Origin: Pseudomonadota bacterium
GTDB lineage: Bacteria > Pseudomonadota > Gammaproteobacteria > Steroidobacterales > Steroidobacteraceae
Reading direction: 5' to 3'
Assembly (NCBI GenBank): GCA_019352035.1
Contig: JABBNZ010000002.1
Span: forward strand, 10,533 to 74,532
DNA: 64,000 bases
The position numbers and the translations under genes were made by a program. Under the pieces are notes generated by a model that was not told the origin of the DNA, did no database searches, and worked only from the letters and a program-made list of their open reading frames with translations. This document shows positions 33,789 through 41,597 of this stretch, piece by piece; positions within the stretch are counted from its first letter, which is position 1; each line of letters opens with the position of its first letter.

Positions 33789-35114
33789 ATGCCCGCACCG
33801 CTTCTCCACATAGAATCGAGCTCCGATATGCCGGCGTCGGCCGATGTCGTCATCATCGGTGGCGGCATCATCGGCACCTTCAGCGCCTACTACCTCAGTC
33901 AGCGTGGATTGAAGGTCGTTCTCCTCGAGAAGGGCCGAGTCGGTGCCGAACAGTCGAGCCGTAACTGGGGCTGGTGTCGTCAGCAGAACCGTGACGCGCG
34001 CGAGCTCCCGATGGCGACGAAAAGTCTCGAGCTCTGGGAGCGTTTCGCGGCTGAGAGCGGGGAGAAAACCGGCTTCCGGAGATGTGGTCTGTTATATCTC
34101 AGCAACGACGACGAGCAATTGGCGGCGTGGACGCGGTGGCGCGATTTTGCGCGCACTGTCGGCGTCACGACGCACGTTCTGAGCAGCGCCGAGGCGACGG
34201 AGCGCGGACGTGTGACGGGACGGCAGTGGCGCGGAGGCGTCTATTCGCCTACAGATGGCACGGCGGATCCAACTACCGCAGCCCCCGCGGTGGCAAGAGC
34301 TGTGATAAAACTCGGGGGGTGCATTCTCCAGCGGTGCACCGCGCGCGGCATCGAAACGGAGGCCGGCAGGGTTGCAGGCGTCATCACCGAACGGGGCGTG
34401 ATCCGAACGCGCATGGTCGTCCTGTCGGCCGGCGCATGGGCTTCTAGCTTCTGTCATCAGCTCGGCATCCGATTCCCGCAGGCCACCATACGCCAAACGA
34501 TACTGGCGCTCGCCGCGGGTCCCGAACCGATTCCCGATGCGCTGTATACGAGTACCGTGGCGTTCACGCGCCGCGGAGACGGAGGACTTACGCTCGCCAT
34601 CAGTGGGCGTGGTCGAATCGATCCGACACCGCAGCTGCTGCGATTCGGGACGGATTTTCTGCCGATGTTCGCGCGACGTTGGCGCAATCTGTCGCTGGGC
34701 GGACTCGAGGGGATGCGAGCGGGCCACGAGAAATGGTTACGCTGGAGCCCGGACCGACCCACCCCCATGGAGCGCGTGCGGATTCTGGATCCGGCGCCGG
34801 ATCTCGCCACCGCACGGCTGACCCGCGAGCGAGCGGAGACTCTGCTGCCTGCTCTCAAGGGCAGAGCGGTCACGGCGACGTGGGCCGGTTTCGTCGATAC
34901 GACGCCCGATGGCGTACCCGCAATTGGGGAACTGGCGCAGCTTCCAGGGCTCGTCCTGGCCGCGGGCTTCAGCGGCCATGGTTTTGGCATTGGGCCGGGA
35001 GCAGGGCACCTGGTCGCCGATCTCGTTTCGGGCTGCCAGCCCTTGGTGGATCCAGAGCCCCTGCACCCGCGGCGGCTCGAGAAGTCTGCATGGGGCAAGG
35101 TCTCCGACTTTTGA
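33789..35114 (+). CDS. DAO-family FAD-dependent amino-acid oxidoreductase (DadA/SoxB-like)
   Basis: 441 aa flavoprotein of a different subfamily from its neighbour. FAD motif VVIIGGGIIGTFSAYYLSQR (about residues 18-37), EQSSRNWGWCRQQNRD, and a C-terminal FVDTTPDGVPAIGELAQLPGLVLAAGFSGHGFGIGPGAG segment typical of sarcosine/D-amino-acid dehydrogenases. Start ATG 33789, 15 bases after the PuuB-like gene, so the two oxidases are co-transcribed. It could deaminate glycine or D-amino acids released by the PLP enzyme upstream (inference). Confidence 0.91.
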   Translation: MPAPLLHIESSSDMPASADVVIIGGGIIGTFSAYYLSQRGLKVVLLEKGRVGAEQSSRNWGWCRQQNRDARELPMATKSLELWERFAAESGEKTGFRRCGLLYLSNDDEQLAAWTRWRDFARTVGVTTHVLSSAEATERGRVTGRQWRGGVYSPTDGTADPTTAAPAVARAVIKLGGCILQRCTARGIETEAGRVAGVITERGVIRTRMVVLSAGAWASSFCHQLGIRFPQATIRQTILALAAGPEPIPDALYTSTVAFTRRGDGGLTLAISGRGRIDPTPQLLRFGTDFLPMFARRWRNLSLGGLEGMRAGHEKWLRWSPDRPTPMERVRILDPAPDLATARLTRERAETLLPALKGRAVTATWAGFVDTTPDGVPAIGELAQLPGLVLAAGFSGHGFGIGPGAGHLVADLVSGCQPLVDPEPLHPRRLEKSAWGKVSDF

Positions 35115-35179
35115 CGGGAACCGACCGGGAGGACCAGGTGGACTATGAGGCGACCCCAGTCCTTTATGTTGTCGCACAA

Positions 35180-35212
35180 GCCGGAGTGAGCGCATTGCGC
35201 CCGTCGGCCGGC
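35180..35212. terminator. Possible hairpin between convergent oxidase and porin genes
   Basis: In the 114 bases between the two stops, GCCGG..CCGGC encloses GCGC ATT GCGC. The stem is interrupted by unequal internal loops and has no T-tract, so it is only a weak bidirectional terminator candidate. Confidence 0.3.
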
Positions 35213-35228
35213 GATAGGGGAGGGCAGC

Positions 35229-36635
35229 TCAGAACGTGATGGTCGTACGCACCCCGACGATCAATTCCCGTCTGAGCCAGCGCGCGGGGTGGTGCGGCGC
35301 CGGCACTCCGCCGCCCGGATTCTCGAGGTACTGAAGGTCCGGCTGCAGCTGCCACCACCCTCTCACGGGGTACTGGTAGGTCAACTCGATGAACCGCTCG
35401 GCGCTGCGCACGAAGACGGTCTGGCCGGTGTAGCGCTTCGTGTCCCTGTCGAGGCCGCTGGCACTCCCGCTGACGTGAGTCCAGCCATATCCGATGCCCA
35501 GCACACCACGTCCCGCCAGGGGCGCATTGACGGTAATCCCGGCATTCAGGCTGTAGTCCATGAGATTGCGATCGGAGGGTGCGCCCATCAGGCGCGCGAA
35601 TACTCCGATCGATCGCGGGCCCTGCGGCTCACGCCACATCATTTGATCGGCGACCATGTACAGGCTGTAGTTGCCACGATCCAATCGCGGCCCATGGCTG
35701 CCGGCCGGGTTCACCAACGACAGCCCGGTGCTGTCGAAGCGCTGGTCGGGAAACCCGGCGGTGTCGTACCAAGCCCCCAGCTTGTACGCTCCCGGCAGTC
35801 CGCAGGCGAAGGAGCGGCAGTCGCGGGCGGGCAATGCATTTGATTCAAATTGCAGTTCGCTGATCCACAGCGCGCCGGTGCCCAGATTGAATCGAGCGCC
35901 TGACGCCTCGGCGCCGCGAAGCTGCGAGTCGTCCCCGAAGCGGCCGCCGGGCGGATTGTCATCGAAGACGCCGGCGAGCAGCGTCCACGCGGGGGCAGTG
36001 TGCACGCGGAGACGCACCCCGAGCGAGGACAGCGGATACGCAGGGCCGCCGCCGTACAAATCAGCGGCGGGAAGCATCGGCCAGCCCATCATCATGTTGA
36101 CGAATACACCCGAGTACTGGCTGACAATGAACTCCTGATCGACGCTTTGCTGGCCGATTCTGAGATCGGCCACACCACCCAACGCGCTCTGCTGGTACCA
36201 CAGCTCCCACAAGCGCGTCGTGGGCGCGGCTTCGATGCCGGACTCGTGCTGGAAGGCATCGACGCCGGCGGCGTCGCAGCTGGAGCAGTGGATCTGCAGC
36301 GCGCTCAGCCTGAGCGCGCCGCCGGGCCAGCGGAACGCCTGGGCGGTGTCGAGGCTCAGTCCGAATATCGTGACCCCTTCGTAGTGCGCCGCGGTGGCGC
36401 CGCTGGCGGCGTGGGCCAGCGCCTCGCTGATTTCCTGCAGGTCCAGCGTCAGTCCATGACGGCCCAATGCGGAACGGAGGCCACCCATGTCACCGAACAG
36501 TTGGTTGCGCTGTGACACACGCGAGGCGGCGGCGGTGCCCTGTCCATCGGTGGCTTGTGCGTGTGCGGCTTTGCCCCACGAAAGGAGGGCACTCAGGGCG
36601 AGCGCTCCGGCGAGGCGGGTCACTGGGTGGGTCAC
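35229..36635 (-). CDS. OprB-family carbohydrate-selective porin
   Basis: Outer-membrane porin, 468 aa from GTG 36635. That start gives a signal peptide (LAGALALSALLSWGKAAHA, cut before Q). OprB features: LWELWYQQSALGGVADLRIGQ, FINMMMGWP-like FVNMMMGWPMLPAADLYGGG, YPLSSLGVRLRV, and a C-terminal strand ending in F (GVRTTITF). The family mediates diffusion of sugars and small organic solutes. The open frame continues upstream without a stop into a fragment of a DAO-family oxidase, so the annotated 5' boundary is a guess: the native promoter and ribosome site may have been replaced by the rearrangement. A GTG at 36623 is an alternative start. Confidence 0.85.
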   Translation of the reverse strand: MTHPVTRLAGALALSALLSWGKAAHAQATDGQGTAAASRVSQRNQLFGDMGGLRSALGRHGLTLDLQEISEALAHAASGATAAHYEGVTIFGLSLDTAQAFRWPGGALRLSALQIHCSSCDAAGVDAFQHESGIEAAPTTRLWELWYQQSALGGVADLRIGQQSVDQEFIVSQYSGVFVNMMMGWPMLPAADLYGGGPAYPLSSLGVRLRVHTAPAWTLLAGVFDDNPPGGRFGDDSQLRGAEASGARFNLGTGALWISELQFESNALPARDCRSFACGLPGAYKLGAWYDTAGFPDQRFDSTGLSLVNPAGSHGPRLDRGNYSLYMVADQMMWREPQGPRSIGVFARLMGAPSDRNLMDYSLNAGITVNAPLAGRGVLGIGYGWTHVSGSASGLDRDTKRYTGQTVFVRSAERFIELTYQYPVRGWWQLQPDLQYLENPGGGVPAPHHPARWLRRELIVGVRTTITF

Positions 36636-36897
36636 ATTCTTCAGCCGGTAGTACATGCCCACGAGCGGCAGGAACCAGGTCTTGCCGAGGTGTCTGGGAA
36701 CCGCGGGCCAGTCGAGCTTGCGCCAGGGATTCGCCTCAGGGTGGCCGCTGAGCACGTCGGACATGATCCCGCCTCTGTGGACGGCCATCTGCACGCCGTG
36801 GTCGCTGTAGCCCATGGAATAGAAGATCCCCTCATGCTCTCCGGCCCGCGGCAGGCCTGCGGTGATGTCGACGAGGCCGCTCCAGCACTCATCCGCG
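36636..36897 (-). pseudogene. C-terminal fragment of a PuuB-like FAD oxidase, in frame with porin
   Basis: Reading the minus strand from about 36897 gives DECWSGLVDITAGLPRAGEH, then FYSMGYSDHGVQM and TWFLPLVGMYYRLKN. This matches segment by segment the last 85-90 residues of the intact oxidase at 32496-33773 (DYCWGGMVDMTRDRLPRAGE, FYSMGYSGHGTQM, PWFLPLIGAYYRYQD). The rest of the gene is absent upstream of 36897, where similarity stops abruptly. There is no stop codon before the porin, so the remnant is fused in frame to it. Confidence 0.88.
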
Positions 36898-37689
36898 GTC
36901 GGGCTTCCTTTCGCCCATGAAGTTATCGCGCTGATAGGCGAAGAAGTCGCGCACGCAGCGCTCGATGTCGTCGGCGGGGACGCGGTCCCTCTAGCGCTCG
37001 CGCGTCATCTGCCCAAGTCTGAAATTTGTGAAGCGCGCCGTAGCAGTCCAAGGTGATAAAAGGGGGTCAAGGTGCACTGTGGGAGTCACTCCTGCCTTTC
37101 TGAGCGCCTAGTCTGCAACGGCTCTCCTTCGGGCGGCGACCGAGTCCGGCGCTCCCGGCGGCAGAACATGCTGCTCTTTACCGGGTAGGCGACATGTCCT
37201 TTGCAGGGGCAAGGACAATATCTGCGGAGCCCATTCGGGTTAGCTTGCGTCCCGACATGCCGGCCTTTGCATATCAGGTTAAATCGACGGCGGGCACACT
37301 CCCTCAGCGCCGTCGAAGGCGTTCGCCGGGTCGTGTTTTCTCCCGTCGCGCCGCCGCCCGCCACTTTCGCGGCCCTCGAGGTAATCGACCCGGCGGAGGT
37401 CGACTCCTTCATCGCGCGTGACGTGCGCTTCCCGTTAGGAGATCGGAAGGTCGCAGCAATGCAGGCTGGAGGTCGACGGCTGGTACGCTGATCGGGGGCA
37501 CGATCCTATTGGTCGCCGCCACCCGGACCGTCGCCAACCGCTCTGCCTATCTATCCGAAGTCGGCGAAAGCGATGGCAGGGAGCCACGGACTGCGCGGGC
37601 TCGGGCAGCAGCCGGGCGAGCGCCGCCGGCGAAGATTGCGGCGCGAACCCGCTTGAGGGCTCGGCCGGCAGCGTGCGACGAGTGAGTAT
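36898..37689. other. Degenerate non-coding stretch with dispersed repeat
   Basis: About 790 bases without an intact gene between the oxidase fragment and the cupin remnant. It contains repeat copy A (37141-37205). Short open frames exist but carry stop codons or lack family motifs. The reading GVRRVVFSPVAPPP near 37310-37345 looks protein-like but could not be assigned. Confidence 0.5.
37141..37205 (+). repeat. Dispersed repeat, copy A
   Basis: 65-base segment containing CGGCGGCAGAACATGCTGCT that aligns without gaps to 56713-56777 (CGGCGGCGGAACATGCTGCT); by eye about 50 of 65 positions match. Both copies have the same orientation, lie in decayed intergenic DNA and precede a toxin-type locus (vapBC here, a hipA remnant there). 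It may be the end of an insertion element or an intergenic repeat family. Confidence 0.6.
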
Positions 37690-37908
37690 TTCGCTGGCGT
37701 CGCTGCCGGGCTCGGCTGGACGCAATGCGAGGGCGAGCCGCAAGAGGAAATCCGCCCCGGCGAAGTTATCACTTGTCCGCCTGGCAAGAAGCACTGGCAC
37801 GGCGCATCGCCGAGTACGGCGATGACTCATATCGCGATTCAGGAAACTGATGCGAAGGGCAAGAACGTTGGCTGCTTGACCCGTCGCTCCAGATGCGAGA
37901 GAATGTGA
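37690..37908 (+). pseudogene. Cupin-domain protein remnant (3' part only)
   Basis: The plus-strand frame reads [20 protein letters not shown], then [20 protein letters not shown] and [15 protein letters not shown] before a stop at 37906-37908. This is the C-terminal half of small single-domain cupins often annotated with carboxymuconolactone decarboxylases: the [11 protein letters not shown] metal-binding motif and [10 protein letters not shown] are conserved. The N-terminal half is missing and a stop at 37654 closes the frame upstream. It is a dead fragment just before vapB. Confidence 0.8.
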
Positions 37909-37932
37909 CCATAAAAGCATATTACTGTATTT
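37876..37932 (+). promoter_or_regulatory. Likely vapBC promoter/operator
   Basis: TTGACC (37876-37881) and GAGAAT (37899-37904) are 17 bases apart. They are followed by an unusually AT-rich 22-base segment (37911-37932) running up to the vapB ATG and containing ATAAA and TTTAT in inverted orientation. This is a plausible autoregulatory operator for the ribbon-helix-helix antitoxin. Confidence 0.35.
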
Positions 37933-38202
37933 ATGCGAACCACGTTCGACCTGCCGGATGATCTCATGAAGCGCGCCAAGATCGCGGCGGTCAGGCGCGG
38001 CTCGACGTTGCGAGATCTCGTGGCCGAAGCCCTGCGGAAACTGCTGGCGGACCAGGGTCAGCCGCAGCGCCGGCGCATGGATCAGGCTCCCATCAAGCTC
38101 CCGGCCGGGCACACGATCCCTGTTCGGTCCAATGCGGAAATCGCCCAGCTGTTCGAGCAGGAAGACGTGGCGCACCTGAATGACGTGTATCGCGGACGCT
38201 AA
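37933..38202 (+). CDS. vapB: VapB-type antitoxin (ribbon-helix-helix)
   Basis: 89 aa. The N-terminal MRTTFDLPDDLMKRAKIAAV is a typical MetJ/Arc-like ribbon-helix-helix, followed by RGSTLRDLVAEALRKLLA. The C-terminal tail (about 55-89) would wrap and inhibit the toxin. It overlaps vapC by 23 bases in the usual antitoxin-first order. It probably represses its own promoter together with VapC. Confidence 0.9.
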   Translation: MRTTFDLPDDLMKRAKIAAVRRGSTLRDLVAEALRKLLADQGQPQRRRMDQAPIKLPAGHTIPVRSNAEIAQLFEQEDVAHLNDVYRGR

Positions 38203-38620
38203 CGTCCTATTCCCGTTGCTGGTCGAGGGGCATGCGGCCCACGAGACGGCCACGGAATGGTGGCGGAATCAGCCGGACGGACACGTGGGCACTTGCCTGC
38301 TTACTCGCCTCGCAGTGCTGCGGCTGTTGAGCAACCGGGTAGCCATGAACGGCAATCCAGTCAAGCCGAAAGAGGCTCTGTCGGCCTGGCAGCAGCTTGC
38401 GGACGATCCGCGCGCGGTCCACATCGAGTCCGAGCCGCCCACTCACGAGCATCGTTTCACCGCGCTGGTCACAGGGCGCGAACCCACGCCCAATCATTGG
38501 ACGGACGCGTGGCTGGCGGCTCTGGCACTGTCGCTGGATTACGAGATGACGACGTTTGACCGCGGATTCAAGTCGTTCCGCGGCTTGCGGGTGAGGCTCC
38601 TTACACCGCCTGATCGGTGA
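38180..38620 (+). CDS. vapC: VapC-type PIN-domain toxin RNase
   Basis: 146 aa PIN-domain ribonuclease. Acidic residues for Mg2+ binding: Asp in IADANVLF near the N-terminus, and Asp in NHWTDAWLAALAL and in TTFDRGFKSF. CLLTRLAVLRLLSN is the conserved central helix of the family. Length and order match VapBC. Such toxins cleave tRNA or rRNA when the antitoxin is degraded. Start ATG 38180 lies within vapB. Confidence 0.92.
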   Translation: MTCIADANVLFPLLVEGHAAHETATEWWRNQPDGHVGTCLLTRLAVLRLLSNRVAMNGNPVKPKEALSAWQQLADDPRAVHIESEPPTHEHRFTALVTGREPTPNHWTDAWLAALALSLDYEMTTFDRGFKSFRGLRVRLLTPPDR

Positions 38621-38781
38621 AGTGCACAGCCGCGCCGGGCGCTATCGGGAGACGATACCCATCAGCGCATGTTGAGCCATCAGCAACAGGATAACGACCG
38701 AGAAGGCCATCGGTAGAATTTAGGACTGTGGGGGGTTTGTGGGACGCTGGGGTGCTCTGTAGTGCTGGCTCAAGGCTATAG

Positions 38782-39417
38782 CTACCGCAGCCCGTACGAG
38801 AGGCGTAAGGCGATTCGTTGGAGCACATCGACCAGCATGTCGTCGTTGAGGGCGCGGTGAAATTGCGGTTCCTTGGGCAACGTTCCCTGCGCGCGCTCGT
38901 TGAGCACGATCGCGGGGGCGTGTCCGTTCATCGATGAGCCATATTGGAAGCCTTGAACATTTGGATAGGCTTCGTACAACTGCCGTGCCCAGGCGCGCGC
39001 ACGGGAGCGCGGCCCGGAGTTAATTGCGGTGGAAGTGCCGAGCCTCGTGGCGAAAGCGCCACGCAGGTCAAGCAAGGTTACCGGCACGTGTAGGGCAAAG
39101 ACGGCGAGGGCAGGCGCGTTGCGGATCCGGTCAATCCGACGGGTCGCCTGGAAGACTTCCGCCGCACAGGTGTCCACCTCGGGCGCGCAGTAGAGCACGG
39201 CCCGGTCCTGCTCGGTCGGCTCATCGCGTGAACTGGGCAGATGATGGTCCCAGCGCGCCGCGGTCGGTCCGACGTGACGGAATCGGTTCCAATGCGAAGG
39301 ATACGGGCCGGCGGAGAAGTAGATGCGCGCCAAGGGCGTGCCAGCGGGCAGCTCGAGAGTCTCGGCCGCAATCTGGCGTAGCGCCTCGATTCCGGGAGGC
39401 TCCGGGAACTTGCTCAC
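38782..39417 (-). CDS. RES-domain toxin
   Basis: 211 aa RES-family toxin, known to deplete NAD+ in characterised members. The domain is visible from LARIYFSAGPYPSHWNRF through VLYCAPEVDTCAAEVFQ to FQYGSSMNGHAPAIVLNE, giving the conserved Arg, Glu and Ser positions. It lies five bases after the antitoxin gene on the same strand and faces the vapBC pair tail to tail. The usual RES length is 150-230 aa, so it is intact. Confidence 0.88.
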   Translation of the reverse strand: MSKFPEPPGIEALRQIAAETLELPAGTPLARIYFSAGPYPSHWNRFRHVGPTAARWDHHLPSSRDEPTEQDRAVLYCAPEVDTCAAEVFQATRRIDRIRNAPALAVFALHVPVTLLDLRGAFATRLGTSTAINSGPRSRARAWARQLYEAYPNVQGFQYGSSMNGHAPAIVLNERAQGTLPKEPQFHRALNDDMLVDVLQRIALRLSYGLR

Positions 39418-39422
39418 CGGCG

Positions 39423-40064
39423 TCAGGCGCGCGTCAGGTCACGGGCGAGCCTCGCCACGGTCTCGATCGCCCGGCCCGACAGCAGCCATTCGCGAGGGCT
39501 CAGAGGAGATGCATCGTTGTCGGACTGCAGTTCTGGATCGGGTAGCAGGAACCAATCGACCACATCCAATGGGAAGAGATCCGACGGGAGCGCTTTTAGG
39601 ACTTTGGCGAGACCCGGGATGACGAGACGGCGTTCGAACTGAAAACGCGGCAGGCGCCAGCTTCCCTCGTATTCCAAGCCAAAGAGCGACCGCTCGCGCA
39701 GCCTCTGGCGCACTCGGCTCACGTCCACACGCAAGAGCTTGGCGGCCTCAGCCGCCGACAGGCTTTCCTCGAGCAGCGCCATGTACTGCGCTTGGCTACG
39801 TATGAGTGGATCGTTATCGGCGCCGACGACGACATGATCCTTGAACGTGCCGACGCTACGCAAAGCGTCAAGTTCGGCGGTCGCGAGCTCCGCGGCGTGG
39901 TGGCGTCCGGGAGGCGGGGTGGTCGCTGTGGTCAGAGGCCGATTGCGCGCCAGCGCAAGCTTCGCAGCGGCGTACCACTTGGCCAGCGAACGCTTCTCCG
40001 CCGCGCTGCCGCCCGGCAGATAATCCAGGGCATCCGATGAGAGAGTCGCGGAGTGCTCAGCCAT
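39423..40064 (-). CDS. Antitoxin partner of RES toxin (HTH plus ParS/MbcA-like C-terminus)
   Basis: 213 aa. A helix-turn-helix segment lies mid-protein (SAAEAAKLLRVDVSRVRQRL, about residues 105-125). The C-terminus SPREWLLSGRAIETVARLAR resembles the toxin-binding end of Xre/MbcA/ParS antitoxins. The N-terminal 90 residues are not recognised. It has a strong ribosome site (GGGGAGGAG) and a palindromic operator just upstream. It is longer than most RES antitoxins (about 120-160 aa), so it may be a distinct subfamily. Confidence 0.82.
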   Translation of the reverse strand: MAEHSATLSSDALDYLPGGSAAEKRSLAKWYAAAKLALARNRPLTTATTPPPGRHHAAELATAELDALRSVGTFKDHVVVGADNDPLIRSQAQYMALLEESLSAAEAAKLLRVDVSRVRQRLRERSLFGLEYEGSWRLPRFQFERRLVIPGLAKVLKALPSDLFPLDVVDWFLLPDPELQSDNDASPLSPREWLLSGRAIETVARLARDLTRA

Positions 40065-40085
40065 ATACTCCTCCCCATACCTGAA

Positions 40086-40108
40086 CGAGAATTCTCGGTA
40101 ATATAGTA
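40086..40108 (-). promoter_or_regulatory. Operator palindrome and -10 of the RES antitoxin-toxin operon
   Basis: Perfect 12-base palindrome CGAGAATTCTCG (40086-40097) next to TACTATATTA on the minus strand (-10 TATATT at 40100-40105), 22 bases from the antitoxin start. A related half-site GGAGAACTCGG follows at about 40112. The layout is what antitoxin autoregulation predicts. Confidence 0.5.
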
Positions 40109-40281
40109 CCAGGAGAACTCGGGAGAAGCATTAACCTGTGCCCGATCCGGGCAAGCTTCGATCTATCCGTATGACAGTATCCAGACTACGATAAAGCGGA
40201 TTTATCTAAGAGAGAAGCCCGACCCGCTGATCCAAAGAGGCCATCACGCGGAAGGCGGGTTGGAACTCCTCGAGCGAAGGT

Positions 40282-40512
40282 TTAGCCGTTCGCTGGCTTG
40301 CCCCGCGACTTCTCGGATTTCGCCCGCAGCGCATCACGAAAGGCTCGGGCGGTGGCGGATGGTCGCCCATAAATCGGGAGAATCTTGATGCCCCGATAAA
40401 TGACCGTGCGCTCACCTCTTGCCGCGGGGTGCTTCGGTGCCGACCTCTTAATTCCAGAGCCGAAAAAAACGCAATGTGAGACCTCGGGATCCCCAACACA
40501 AGCCCGGCTCAT
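40282..40512 (-). CDS. Small hypothetical protein
   Basis: 76 aa open frame in an otherwise empty 790-base interval. The C-terminal half (TVIYRGIKILPIYGRPSATA, then ARAFRDALRAKSEKSRGK) looks like a genuine conserved small protein, with a basic helix at the end. The first 30 residues do not look like part of it, so the true start is unclear. No function can be assigned. Confidence 0.35.
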   Translation of the reverse strand: MSRACVGDPEVSHCVFFGSGIKRSAPKHPAARGERTVIYRGIKILPIYGRPSATARAFRDALRAKSEKSRGKPANG

Positions 40513-40853
40513 CGATTCAGATGCGTCCGGCGTGCATCTCGATCTACGTGTCGGTTTCGGAGGTTTCGCAAACTGGCGAGATCAGCGTGTTGTGCGCGAC
40601 TCGCGCGCCTTCCGAACAGCCCGGATAGCGGCTCCAGTTACGTTTACGGTTACACCGGCCGGGAAGGTGAGCCGATAGCCTCGAGAAGGACAGGGATTTG
40701 CCCCGAGTGCCTGTTGATCGGCCCCGCTCGCGCCTCGGGCGTCTGCAAACCGACGCTACCGGAATGTACGGATTCCATCCTGTCGCTTGCCGGTACACGC
40801 TATTGAGCCGCGCGCGGCGCGACAGCGCCGTTGTCGGTGTAATCCGGAGCGCC
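40513..40853. other. Intergenic, nothing recognised
   Basis: About 340 bases upstream of the small membrane protein. Open frames here on both strands are arginine-rich readings without motifs. A promoter for the downstream glycogen/phosphoketolase genes could lie here; none stands out. Confidence 0.4.
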
Positions 40854-41189
40854 ATGAGCACGAAGACGAGAATCATTATGGCTGGGGGTGGACTTGCAGC
40901 GCTTCACGCAGCCGTGACGCTTGCTCAGCAGTCACGGCAGCCGGCAGGTCTTCCTCTACGGGGCTGGTATGGTCCGGGACACATGTATATGTGGGGAAAT
41001 GGCTGGGGTCTTTTTTGGATGATGTCTCTCATGATGCTGTTCTTCTTCATTGTCTGCGTGCTCGTGCTTTGGGCCCTGTTCGGGCGACGGCACGGAGCGC
41101 TCCATTGGGGCCGGCCCTGGCGTGCCTCTTGCGGGGCTCAGTCCGGCGGGCGCCGTTCGTCCCGCGCCATGCTTGCAGGTGCGCGATGA
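40854..41189 (+). CDS. Small membrane protein, Met/Trp/Gly-rich
   Basis: 111 aa. ATG 40854 has GGAG close upstream. An N-terminal hydrophobic stretch ([18 protein letters not shown]) is followed by a Gly/Trp/Met-rich segment ([18 protein letters not shown]) and a transmembrane helix ([19 protein letters not shown]), then a basic tail. The layout resembles SHOCT-type short membrane proteins, but no SHOCT motif remains at the C-terminus, which may have been replaced at the junction. Its stop overlaps the ATG of the truncated pgm (ATGA). Confidence 0.6.
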   Translation: MSTKTRIIMAGGGLAALHAAVTLAQQSRQPAGLPLRGWYGPGHMYMWGNGWGLFWMMSLMMLFFFIVCVLVLWALFGRRHGALHWGRPWRASCGAQSGGRRSSRAMLAGAR

Positions 41190-41575
41190 GCGAGGTCAAG
41201 GATGCGGCCGCGAACATAAGCCCCTTGGCGGGGCACCCGGCCCCAGCCGCGATGTTGGTCGACGTGTCGAGGCTGGCCACGACCTACTACACCGGGATCC
41301 CTGATGTTTCCGTGCCGCGGCAGCCGGTTGCGTTCGGCACCTCCGGACATCGGGGCAGCGCGTTTCGCGTCAGCTTCAACGAAGGGCATGTGCTGGCGAT
41401 CAGCCAGGCGATCTGCGATTTCCGCGGGCGGCAGGGTATCGCTGGTCCGCTGTTCCTCGGCATCGACACGCACGCGTTGTCCGTGCCGGCGTATGCCAGC
41501 GCAATCGAGGTGCTCGCGGCCAATGGCGTGGAGGTCATGCTCGCGGCGCGCACAGCGACCGGTGAATACACCCAG
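41186..41575 (+). pseudogene. pgm: 5' fragment of phosphoglucomutase (alpha-D-glucose-specific)
   Basis: The frame from ATG 41186 reads [60 protein letters not shown] and [12 protein letters not shown], unmistakably the first 125-130 residues of Pgm (family length about 545), including the phosphoserine loop TSGHRGS. Similarity ends near GEYT at about 41573. The frame then runs on as an out-of-phase reading of glgP with no Pgm content. Three of four domains are missing, so the product cannot be active. Confidence 0.92.
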
Positions 41576-41597
41576 AAATCGAGGTCAATCAGAGAGT

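Noticed and set aside
36889-37020. Minus-strand reading RDRVPADDIERCVRDFFAYQ followed by RDNFMGERKPDRG and a stop, next to the oxidase fragment
   Set aside because: It looks protein-like, perhaps the C-terminal end of another broken gene, but an in-frame TAG precedes it, it is about 33 codons long and I could not match it to a family.
40544-40876. Minus-strand 110-codon open frame upstream of the small membrane protein
   Set aside because: Arg/Ser-rich without motif and overlapping the ribosome site of the membrane-protein gene.
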